A DNA stretch of 64,000 bases from Azorinus chamasolen (taxonomy: Eukaryota; Mollusca; Bivalvia; Cardiida; Solecurtidae), in the NCBI GenBank assembly GCA_963576725.1, contig OY755247.1, positions 17,672,526-17,736,525 of the forward strand, given 5' to 3'. Position 1 is the stretch's first letter. Each line of letters starts with the position of its first letter. Position numbers and translations under genes: made by a program. The notes under the pieces were generated by a model. That model was given only the letters and a program-made list of their open reading frames with translations, was not told the DNA's origin and ran no database searches. Below, one piece after another: positions 54,900-64,000 of the stretch.

Positions 54900-55737
54900 T
54901 TCTGAAAACATTGACGCTTTTTCACGTGCTTGCAAACAGAGTAGACCCGGATCAGGGTATTCTTTGTTTTCTTATGAATTTATGTCGGGTCTGCCTATAC
55001 AGTTTTTCCAATACCAAAACATCCTCAGTACATATGCTATTATAAAAAAATATTTAATAAATATTCATGATATCAGTATTTCTTACAAGAATAGTCACGG
55101 AGTAAAGGGTCCCAGTCAATTTATATGTGTATTACGATGTCGGCTCTTAATTCTGGGTGAAATTTCATGCCTTATGATTTTATATAAATTTGCAACAAAT
55201 AACGTTTTTGTCATGATTGACAGTATAGTATCCTGTGATAGGAACTTTGTGACACATCTTTAGAAATGCATGTACTTTTGTAACTCTAATCAATTATACC
55301 CTTTAGATATGACCCTTTATATATCAAATACAGTTAATACTTGTGTATTTTACCAATATTTAACTTTATTCTGATTACAATTTTGTACTGTGTATTACCC
55401 ATGCTTTGAAAAGCTTATATCTTTCAATTCCACAGGTTGTCACTGTTGTTATTTTTGTTGCATAGTCATGATAGTCGACAAATAGTTTATTGTAGACCTG
55501 TCGTGTTATTTGTTGTACAACCGACTCCAAATAAAGATTTTTGTATCGTGTAAATTTTTTGCTTTTAGAAATAGCCTGACAGATTTAACATTTAGTCTAG
55601 CAGTAGCACTTGTCTCAATAAGTTTTCAAAATTTATTTATCTTACATTTCGTTTTTAAAACATGATCAAAGCATCTTCTGGATCCAAACTGTTTTCATAG
55701 GTAATCACTCATCCACCTGCAGCAAGAGGAAGGCTAC
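54900..55737. other. Half-hairpin remnants, otherwise no gene seen
   Basis: 'cttgcaaacagagtagacccggatcagggtattctttg' at 54927-54966 is a collapsed hairpin, and 'acggagtaaagggt' at 55096-55110 looks like a terminus. The 99-codon frame at 54964-55263 crosses these and is not supported. An AATAAA at about 55530 has no gene attached. Confidence 0.45.
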
Positions 55738-55958
55738 AATAAAACCTCTCTATAACGGTCACTAAAGTGTGTTAACTAGTTTGTATTTAGGGCAGGTGGC
55801 TGCTTAAAGCAAGGCGAAAGTAAAACAGAACGCTCCTATAGGCGAAAGTAAAACTATAGGAGCGTTCTGTTTTACTTTCACCTTGCTATAAGCAGCCACC
55901 TGCTTTTAAAACAAAATATTTCATGTAATTTAGTGGCCGTTATAGAGAGGTTTTTCTG
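55738..55958. mobile_element. Tc1/mariner-like palindromic MITE with a duplicated centre
   Basis: TA-CAATAAAACCTCTCTATAACGG and inverted CCGTTATAGAGAGGTTTTTCTG-TA. The inner stem 'aaggcgaaagtaaaacagaacgctcctatagg' is followed by a second 'cgaaagtaaaactataggagcgttctg...', a partial duplication at the fold point. Confidence 0.8.
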
Positions 55959-56433
55959 TATTGTGTTTATGCATTACGCTTAAGCACACTGCTGACACAT
56001 TTGTGATAACATTGGCAAACAGTTTGATCAAGATCTGACGCCGAGTTACGCGGCATCATTGTTTTGACATAGATGGAAGATTGGATTTTGACATAGATGG
56101 AAGATTGGTGACGACAATTGCTCAGCGTGCAGAAAGTTAACCGTTTACCGTATAGAAACACCTTACACATGTGCAAACCTAGTAGATCCAGATTAGAGAT
56201 TTTCTGTAGGAGCCATTGGACCTGCGTCAGTTCTGTTTTCTAAACCCTTTACTCCATGAATATCTATTAAGAAATAATGAATATACAATAACAATTAACT
56301 TTTGTTTTATAATTGCATTATGAACAAAGGAATGTTTGACCTTAATTATTCGACATATATTAGGCATGTCCAACAAATGAATAAGAATGTCTCCAATTTC
56401 AAAGAAAGGCCATATCAATGGATCGTCTTTTTC

Positions 56434-57450
56434 AAAGTTCAGCTGGTTATTTATAGGACATTCCTTTAGGTCGATTAATTCAAGTTTCTTGCTGTATCTA
56501 CCCTTCGAAACTAAAACAAAAGTGTCATTATAGTCAACGGATATAGTAAATGTACAGAAACCAACAATTCCTAACCAACACCGTCGTTAAATGATGTGTA
56601 GGCTAACTATTGCTTAGCCTATACACAGGGATACATAGGTTGTTTACTGGTGTTTTTGCCCACCAGTTAACTGCGCATGCGTAAAATCGATAGGTTTGTT
56701 TACAAACGCCGATTCGCCCTATATGTTAGTTGGAACATTGTAGCCATTTTACGAAGTATATGAACAGATCTATCTAAGCCCATTAGCAACCAGAGCAGAC
56801 CCTGATCAGACGGCTCATATATGAGCCATCTGGTCTGGGTCTACCCTATTTGCAGATGCGTGAAAACACGTATATAATGATGAGGGAAAGGGTTGCATAT
56901 GACAACCTATTTCGGAGACCTCGGTTATTATCGTCGTATAAATCTATTTTTATTTACTGGAGAATTTCCCATTAGCATCTATTTTACGAACAGAACTTTC
57001 GACAAACTTCCATGCTAAATATAAGCGTAAATTTGAATTTCTGTATTATATGGCGTTTTGACTGAACTCTAGGAAGTTGATAAAAATATCTGTATAACAG
57101 AATGCATTACATTTGGTGTGGTTAGGTTAATACAGATCGATTGCATGGATTTCGACTTGCGAAGTAGCTAATTATTATAAGCATGGTGTTTTGAAATAAC
57201 TACTAGTTCGTAAGAATGACCCCAGGATTTTCATCACATTAGCTGACTGTATCTGGATTTTGTACTTCGAGTTTGGCCATGTGTAGGGCGTAAAAAGTAA
57301 AAAGGCTATATGCCGGTCTAGGCATATTAACTAATCAAAACACAGTTACCTCATAATACTAGTGGGTCATATGCAAATTACAATGTTACATAGTTCCTGA
57401 TTTGTGGAAAACTAGAACAAGAATGAAAATAGACAGCTAGCCGCTGAAAA
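56434..57450 (+). repeat. Long dispersed repeat, copy 2 (partner at 3101-3985)
   Basis: Collinear with copy 1. It carries the more complete version of the hairpin flank ('gatgagggaaagggttgcatatgacaacc') and an extra segment of about 80 bp (57284-57361) bounded by GTG on both sides. The hairpin is at 56786-56854 with centre GGCTCATATATGAGCC. Confidence 0.7.
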
Positions 57451-57665
57451 AGGGAATGACTACAAAAATATTAATGCTAGATTTATGACCCTTTTGTACA
57501 ACACTTTCTCTCATAATACTTCTTCATATGTGAAGTTTCAAATGAATTGAGTCAGTAGACTAAAAGTTATTGTCGGGACAAGAATATACATGTATGAAAA
57601 GGGTAAGAGCTGTTTGAGGAGTTCTCTGCATTACTTCCATTCTACACTAAGTCATATGCCATATA

Positions 57666-57856
57666 CAGTAAAACCCCGCTAATGCGACCACCTAAAAGAG
57701 GTATAATTCTAGGTTGTAGAGGCAGGTGGTAGCTTAATGCAGGACACAAGTAATGCAGAGCTTTCTGAATTACTTTTGCCCTACATTAAGCAGCCACCTA
57801 CTTATAAAGACAGATATGTTTATTCATTAAGTGGTCGCATTAGAGGGGTTCTACTG
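57666..57856. mobile_element. Tc1/mariner-like palindromic MITE (GCTTAATGCAGG subfamily)
   Basis: TA-CAGTAAAACCCCGCTAATGCG and GCATTAGAGGGGTTCTACTG-TA. The inner hairpin 'ggtagcttaatgcaggacacaagtaatgcag' pairs with 'attacttttgccctacattaagcagcc'. Confidence 0.85.
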
Positions 57857-58106
57857 TACTTCGCTTCCATTGCCGATTGTCGGTACGCGGTTACCTATGC
57901 ATACTGTTTGTATCCAGGTGGTACGTTGGCTGTTTGATGGAAAATTGAGAAAAGTGGGCCAGTTCGTTTTCTGCCTTAGCCTAGTTCGTCTTACATCTGG
58001 TTTTCCAGTTTCAAGGTTGTTAGTGATAGTTTTAGCCGACAATGTCGCTGGAAAGCAACTCATATGCATACTTGGATGGGCGAACCAGTAATTACCTTTG
58101 CACGTA

Positions 58107-58171
58107 GTTTGGATCCAGATGAGACGCCGGACAACTCGACGGACAACTCGACACCTCATCAGGATCCAAAC
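58107..58171. repeat. Hairpin core, GGATCC-GAGACGCCG family with a duplicated loop
   Basis: GTTTGGATCCAGATGAGACGCCG ... CATCAGGATCCAAAC around 'gacaactcgacggacaactcgac', where the loop word is doubled. Confidence 0.7.
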
Positions 58172-58420
58172 TGTTTGATACTCCTATCTTGTATATGTGA
58201 AGAAATTGAAGAAAATTCCACTCCGATACTTAAAGCAGACGATAATGTTTGCAGACGAAAATTATTTTGCTCTAAAAGAGTTTGATCATTATCGGCCATA
58301 TGCCAATGCATCAATTGTCAAAGATACCGTCTTCTGGTTGAAGAGACCGTCCTGAGTCATGTATCAGTGTCTGGAACACAGTAGCAAAGAAGGAAAGTGG
58401 AGGAATTTAGTGTTATCACC

Positions 58421-58519
58421 TTACATTACATATCGAGGGTTTGGGGCAAAACTATTGTAACTCCTTCACCTTGTGAAGGAGTTACAATAGTTTTGCACCA
58501 AGCCCTAGATATGTAAATG
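58421..58519. repeat. Palindrome unrelated to the other families (GCAAAACTATTGTAACTCC)
   Basis: CATATCGAGGGTTTGGGGCAAAACTATTGTAACTCCTTCACC is mirrored by GGTGAAGGAGTTACAATAGTTTTGC...CTAGATATG with few mismatches (the stem is about 40 bp, with CTTG in the fold). The outer 'ttacattacatat / atatgtaaatgtta' may continue it. This is the only copy in the window. Confidence 0.75.
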
Positions 58520-58581
58520 TTACATAGGAAACTTTATTAACTTCCTGAATATCCAGGTCAGAAATAAAGATTCTATGAATG

Positions 58582-58820
58582 TTAACCCTTTCCCTGATGA
58601 ATATGCATATAGGAAATAATGACGTTATAAATATTAATATGATTATTTTTATAATGGCTTATGAACATAAAAAATGACATTTTGGCTCAGGAAGAAGCTG
58701 TAGAATCCGATCTATATTACATCATTAGCAAATAGAGCAGACTCCTACAGGAGCCGTCTGATCTGAGTCTACTCGGTTTGCAGATGCGTCAAATTGCGCC
58801 TACATAAGGGAAATGGTTAA
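58582..58820. mobile_element. TTAA-bounded hairpin MITE with a shortened hairpin
   Basis: TTAACCCTTTCCCTGATGAATATGCAT ... AAGGGAAATGGTTAA. The hairpin at 58728-58781 has lost part of its left arm (GCAAATAGAGCAGACTCCTACAGGAGCCG), so the loop is off centre. Confidence 0.8.
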
Positions 58821-58829
58821 TTAGCTGAA

Positions 58830-59560
58830 GTGTTATAATGGCAATTATCTCGGGTCTGCTCTGTTTGCTTTGGACATTGTACAAATCTGATTATACAGTT
58901 TTTATCAAAGTAAATACTTCACTTGAATATTTTATACTATAACAAATCAGCTCAAAGATATTGATTGTGTCATTAAAATGAAAAATGAATATCGAACAGG
59001 TAAACTGTTAAAGAGTGGTTTAGGGTTCGGTAGACAGAGACATGATTTATTAATTGAATACGCACATTTAGCTACATATACAAATTCAAGACAGCATCTT
59101 AATCGGGAACCAGCTTAGATGTATAAATAGTATAAAGTACTGTATGTAAATTTCTGCAAATTGAGACAATAATAAGGAAGAAACTAAGTCTGGAACCAGT
59201 TTGACATTGGAAATTAACATATAATCAAAGTACTGACAGTACTGAAGGTTTCGGACCATATATATATCGATTGTGACTATACAATACGAACAAGCTTGGT
59301 AGGGAAGGACTGGTACCATTGATACATAGTAAGATGACCTCTAAAGCATTATTTCCTGAACTAAAGTGGTGTTTAATGGAACTGTTTGTTAAAATTGACA
59401 GGTCATCTGAACATAATTGCTGTGAACTTTTCTGAAAATCCTGTCAGTGTTTAAGATATTGTTTAAAGAAATAAATTGATGACTAGTAGCACACAGTGCA
59501 GTTCCAATAGCTCAATTTGCCACTGTGTGTTTGAAGTTTACTTAAATTGATATTTGAATG
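58830..59560. other. No gene seen
   Basis: A 77-codon minus-strand frame at 59086-59319 has no known domain. A stretch at about 59135-59215 ('aaattgagacaataataaggaag...ggaaccag') recurs at about 60385-60445, so there is a local direct repeat. Confidence 0.45.
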
Positions 59561-60310
59561 TAGCAAAGGGCCATTACTCTATTTTTATTCGACCGACGTT
59601 GGCGTCATATAATGTGTCCCATGCACCTATCTATGTAAATACCCCGTCGAATTTAAATGAAATCTGAGCAAGCTGTTCCAAGACATGACTTCCTATATGG
59701 CTATCTGAAAGCAACAAAGGGTCATATTTCTGCTACTAACTGGTGGATTGTAACAGTAATTGGCGCACATCAATCACTTATCCATCTATACACTACAACC
59801 AAGTTTGGATAAATTATATATGCCATGTGAATCTAAATATCATACAGTTAACAAAATCTAATTGTAACAGAATATGTTGCAGAATGTCCCCCAAACGAAA
59901 CCTGCAACTGTTATTGGTGAGTAAAATCTCTAAATTTCAACCAATAACAGGCCATTAGTGATCACTTGGTTACCATGGAAACCAACACTTTTGAAACAAC
60001 TGCATATATATATCCCTACTGACCAATTTTCCGAAAAATCTAATATGTAAATTGTGACCCATTAAGAGGACACCACTTCATTACCATGTCAACCAAGTAT
60101 TTCAAAACAACTTGATTGAGTTTGGGATACCCAAATATCCCTAAATCCCAATTTTCAGCAAATTTGAATATCTTAAATTTTGACCAATCAGATCTCACCA
60201 TTCAGTTTCCATACCAACAAATCATTTCGAAAGACATACCAATCAATTCTGAGTGTCAAAATATCCCGACATACCAAAATTCGGCAAAATCGAACAATAT
60301 CTGAATTTTT
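59560..60310 (+). repeat. Degenerate tandem-core repeat
   Basis: Irregular units of about 110-130 bp: 'tggttaccatggaaaccaacactt', 'cattaccatgtcaaccaagtattt', 'cagtttccataccaacaaatcattt', each followed by 'ccaattttc.gcaaat..gaatat'. They look like an old, decayed array. No (GTCT)n tract was seen. Confidence 0.5.
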
Positions 60311-60623
60311 CGAAAAAGATCTAAAGTAGTCCGAAACCTAAAACTGTATTCATGATCTTAAGTATCTTACGGACAAAATTTGCTTCAATTTGAGACAATA
60401 ATAAGGAAGGAACATAGTTTGGAACCGGCTTTATATTCGGAATAAAGATTATAAAGATGTTGAAGATCTTGAGTATTTCATGGACACACTTTCTTTCCAA
60501 ATTTAGACGATACTATAACAGTATGGTTATAGCAAAGACATATCAAATATGATCATCTTTAATAGAAGTTAAAATAAGATACGTAAATTAAAACATTTTC
60601 AAGAATAACTCCTTTTATTTTCC

Positions 60624-60702
60624 TCCAAACGCTATATTGTGACCACTCTTTAGAATCGTCTCAAAGAGACGATTCTAAAGAGTGGTCACAACATAGGGTT
60701 TG
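60624..60702. repeat. Palindrome, 'GACCACTCTTTAGAATCG' family, copy 2
   Basis: The inner stem GACCACTCTTTAGAATCGTCTC / GAGACGATTCTAAAGAGTGGTC is perfect, and the outer part has a few mismatches. Better preserved than 52490-52568. Confidence 0.8.
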
Positions 60703-60755
60703 GTGGAGAAAGAACGATTTTGGGTACGCGCCTTTATCTGTTGCTCTGGTTAAAC

Positions 60756-61036
60756 TTAACCCATTACATCATAGGCTATTTTAATACCCATTACCTCATA
60801 GGCTATTTTTAGACCCATTACCTTATAGGCTAATTTAAGATACAACCTCTTTGAATAAATCTACTGAAAAGGAGCATTAACCAGGGAAAAGGGAAACTTT
60901 TAGAATTGTAGTTTAAACCTATTGTGATAAATAGAGCATTTGCTCCCATAGGAGCAAATGCTCTATTTATCACAATGATTTCACAAAGTGACTTCTACAG
61001 AGTCGTCAAAAGTCGTCAATATGAGGGATGGGTTAA
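60756..61036. mobile_element. TTAA-bounded hairpin MITE, 'ATTGTGATAAATAGAGC' core
   Basis: TTAACCCATTACATCATAGGC ... TGAGGGATGGGTTAA. The hairpin at 60921-60976 is a perfect 56-bp palindrome around CTCCCATAGGAG. The left terminal segment ('cccattacctcataggctattttt') is repeated three times in tandem. Confidence 0.85.
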
Positions 61037-61098
61037 GCGTACTCAGTAATACTTGTTTTAGATGTACCACGACCTCTGAATAATGACCTTTGGAAATA

Positions 61099-61302
61099 CA
61101 GTAAAAACCCGTTAATGCGACCACCCAAAACTGGTATAATTCCTAGTGGTAGGTGCAGGCGGTTGCTTAATGCAGGACAAAAGTAATGAAGAATGCTCAT
61201 ATAGGAGCTTTCTTCATTGCTTTCGCCCTGCATTAAGCAACCACCTGCTTATAAAGACAGTAAAGTTTATTCATTATGTGGTCGCATTAGAGGGATTCTA
61301 CT
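61099..61302. mobile_element. Tc1/mariner-like palindromic MITE (GCTTAATGCAGG subfamily)
   Basis: TA-CAGTAAAAACCCGTTAATGCG and GCATTAGAGGGATTCTACT; the right tip has lost its final G and the TA. The inner hairpin 'gcggttgcttaatgcaggacaaaagtaatgaag' is well paired around CTCATATAGGAG. Confidence 0.8.
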
Positions 61303-62640
61303 TCACCGTCACGCCTCAAAGCTTTTTTTATCTATAGTAGAACATGTGGCATCTTCTGTTTGCAAAATTATCTTTCATTTCTTTCCTAAAACCACTTTTC
61401 AAAAACTGTTCGGCGTCTCATCTGTATCCAAACAGTTAGCAGAGGTAGTCAATGATCGGCCCACAGTAGGTGTACATACATCGCATTGTAAACGTATTTC
61501 TAAACCGTGTTCCAGGGGAGTTTCTAACAGGAAAATCGGTCAGCGTCCTTCCAATAAACATGATCATAAATGGCGGTCAAGACTGACAACTGTGATATTA
61601 TATCATGCTGTAAACAAGAAAACCATTGATGCAAAGCATCAAAGGGTGCGAATGGAGTTGGATAACAGCAAAGGAGAAATAAAACATGGCATTTACAGTC
61701 TGTACTTGCAAACCTACCAAAATGTGCCCAAAAATCCAGAAATAATTTGTTCATGTATGGAAAAGCAGTATATGGAAAAACCATGGAGAAGACAATATAT
61801 TTCATGTGTTTGATATAAAACGTTTTGCCGATGTAATAGTGTTTATTCGTGTGGGGGTTATTGTAGGAACATTCTGATCAGGGCCTGCCCTGTTTGCATA
61901 TGAATATGGTTCTGCAATTTCTGCCATGGCTTAAAACCCCTATGTCATGATGTCTTTATTTCTTTCATGAATAGCTATGGAGTAAAGTGTTAAAGTATAA
62001 TATTATTATGACAGTATTGTTTGTTACTGCAAAAATATGAATATTTAATTTTCCGAAGATCAGTGGATATCCAGGAGGAGCCCTCTGATCAGGATCTGCA
62101 CTCTTTGCCGTTCAAAACACGTATACACTTTCATACTGAATGGACTCTATTACTAGATACTGAATCAAAGCGTTAATGCCTTTACATGGCGGAGAATGTG
62201 AATAAGGAGAAATGGGATTCAATACACAACAAGTAAACAGTGTAGACGGTGAAACTCTGCTTATTTACACATATAGCATGAGGGTGACCGTGACGTATGC
62301 AGGTATTATCAGGGTTTAACCATTTAACTCATGATTATTTATATAAAGAATATGGCATCATGAATATATGTTATCAGAAATTGTGTGATGGTATATGAAC
62401 ATATTCCTGTTAGCATCGCAGAGACCCTAGAATTATATCTATATAATCCCATCAGCAAAAAGAGCAGATCCTTTGAGGGGCCGACTGATTTGGGTCTGCT
62501 TTGCTTGTACAGGCGTGAAAAGACATATTATATCCCAAGACCGTATACTGAGCCCCGGTGTTAACTTGTCTTTCATATGCTAATTCGGATTAAGTAAAGG
62601 GTCGTATGCGAAGTATATGAAGCGAGTTGGTTTTGATTCA
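61303..62640. other. No supported gene; hairpin fragments
   Basis: The 198-codon frame at 61217-61813 starts inside a MITE and shows no recognised domain, so it is not called. Partial GATCAGACGG-type arms occur at 61865-61895, 62075-62115 and 62455-62510. The last is followed by 'gcgtgaaaagacatatta', a typical inner flank. Confidence 0.45.
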
Positions 62641-62646
62641 GTTTTT

Positions 62647-63887
62647 AGCTCACCAGAGCACAAAGTGCTCAAGGTGAGCTATTGTGATACCCCTGTGTCC
62701 GGCGTCCGTCGTCCGTCTGTCCGTCTGTCTGTCTGTCTGTCCGTCTGTCCGTCTGTCTGTCCGTCAACAATTTCAAACGACTTCTTCTCTGAAACCGACT
62801 GCCCAATTTTAACCAAACTTGGTCAGATACATACTGTGGGTGGGTGCTTCAAAAGTTGTTAAAAGATAGTGGGTGGGGCCATCGGTCTTGTTGCCATGGC
62901 AACCGTACACAATATCTAGAAAAATCTTCTTCTCCAGAATGACTGGTCCGATTTGAATATAGTTTTCACCAAAATGTTTCTCAGTTGATAGACTTCAAAA
63001 GGTGTTAAAAGAATTTCGATCCGGTAAAAAACATGGCCGCCAGAAGGCGTGGTCATTTTTTCCATATATGGTAATATAGAATTTTCATAGGAAAATCTTT
63101 AAAAATCTTCTTCTCTGAAACTGAAAGGCCTAGACCTTTGATATTTGGTATGTAGCATGATCTTATGGTCCTCTACAAAGATTGTTCAAATAATGCCCCC
63201 CGGGCCAAAAATGGCCCCGCCCAAGGGCTTATCAGTTTTTCATAGGAAAATCTTTAAAAATCTTCTTCTCTGAAACTGTAAGGCCTAGACCTTTGATATT
63301 TGGTATGTAGCATGATCTAATGGTCCTCTATAAAAGTGGTTCAAATTATGACCCCCGGGCCAAAAATGGCCCCGCCCAAGGACTTATCAGTTTTTCAAAG
63401 GAAAATCTTTAAAAATCTTCTTCTCTGAAACTGTAAGGCCTAGACCTTTGATATTTGGTATGTAGCATGATCTTATGGTCCTCTACAAATATTGTTCAAA
63501 TTATGACCCCTGGGCCAAAAATGGCCCCGCCCAAGGGCTTATCAGTTTTTCATAGGAAAATTGATATTTGTTGTGACTAACATGCTCTAATGGTCCGCTA
63601 CAAATATGTAGCTGTTGCTTGTGGTCCTCTGCCAAGAATGTTTAACTTATGACCCTGACCACTGGGCAAAACTTGGCCCTGCCTCAGGGCTTATCAGTTT
63701 TTCATGGGAAAAATATGAAATATTATTTTTCTCTGAAACCATAAGGCTTAGACCTTTAATTAATGGCATACTGCTTTGTTTGTGGTTCTCTACCAAGGTT
63801 GTCCACATGATTTCTTGTGGTCAAAATGGCCCAGCCCCTGGGGTTATCTCAGGTGAGCGCTTCAGGGCCTCATGGCCCTCTTGTTTA
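62647..63887 (+). mobile_element. Tandem-core element, 'AGCTCACCAGAGCACAAAGTGCTCAAGGTGAGCT' family
   Basis: It starts with a hairpin-rich head (AGCTCACC...GGTGAGCT, with GAGCACAAAGTGCTC inside), then 'gtgtccggcgtccgtcgtccgtctg' and a (GTCT/GTCC) tract to 62764. The following units of about 150 bp ('aaaatcttcttctctgaaact...aaggcctagacctttgatatttgg...aaaatggccccgcccaagg') are best conserved at 63085-63570. It ends 'aggtgagcgcttcagggcctcatggccctcttgttt', whose AGGTGAGC mirrors the head. A well-known layout in bivalve genomes (from general knowledge). Frames of 81 and 91 codons are by-products. Confidence 0.8.
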
Positions 63888-64000
63888 TAAATATTAATAC
63901 GTTTAGACAACTCGATGCAAAACGAATTACATGTTTCCAAAGTCTTGTGATTTTTAATGAATATTCAAACCATTAAAAGTTCTTTTTTGTGATTATTACT

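Noticed and set aside
61217..61813. 198-codon plus-strand frame
   Set aside because: It begins inside a palindromic MITE, has no recognisable domain and shows no clear coding bias. It could be a chance frame.

Overview
The window looks like intergenic or large-intron DNA from an animal genome, most likely a bivalve mollusc. A dreissenid-like bivalve is my best guess, by inference only. The reasons are the low gene density, the AT-rich background, the many short palindromic elements, and at least five tandem-core elements that begin with (GTCT/GTCC)n tracts, which are typical of bivalve Pearl or Helentron-type non-autonomous elements. No operon, rRNA, CRISPR array or bacterial gene is present. 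No intact ordinary host gene was found. Almost everything recognisable is mobile or repetitive DNA.

Layout. 1-13 kb: two tandem-core elements (one nested in another), palindromic MITEs, a 7.1-8.1 kb terminal-inverted-repeat element holding a tRNA-like promoter module, and a minus-strand endonuclease fragment of a LINE with a decayed 2A-like peptide (10.4-10.8 kb). 13.9-23.2 kb: a 9.3 kb inverted composite of the form A-B-B'-A(reverse), with shared termini, a tandem-core element inserted in the left A arm and a hAT-like element (8-bp target duplication) inserted in B'. 23-33 kb: more tandem-core elements and MITEs, a LINE 3' fragment, a frameshifted PC4-like protein gene (27.5-27.9 kb, minus), a pair of inverted tRNA-derived SINE copies (28.7-29.45 kb) and a tight chain of MITEs (31.9-32.8 kb). 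33.7-51.7 kb: a segmental-duplication block of about 4 kb units (A, A', A'') separated by (AAT)n tracts. Into it is set a full-length LINE (41.33-47.08 kb, minus) with open ORF1 and ORF2. 52-64 kb: chains of MITEs, a second copy of the 3.1-4.0 kb repeat (56.4-57.4 kb), degenerate repeats and a final tandem-core element.

Two themes stand out. First, there is a superfamily of short elements bounded by TTAA-CCC...GGG-TTAA (piggyBac-like ends). Each carries one long hairpin, but different hairpin sequences sit between the same kind of ends, and several copies are joined end to end sharing one TTAA. Second, in the LINE, ORF1 and ORF2 lie in one reading frame and are separated by a single TAG. A small hairpin follows the stop, and no AUG lies upstream of the endonuclease catalytic residues. 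This points to stop readthrough or another recoding step.

All calls come from reading the sequence and the translated frames by eye. No database search was run. Element boundaries are normally good to within a few bases where termini and target duplications are visible, and approximate elsewhere.
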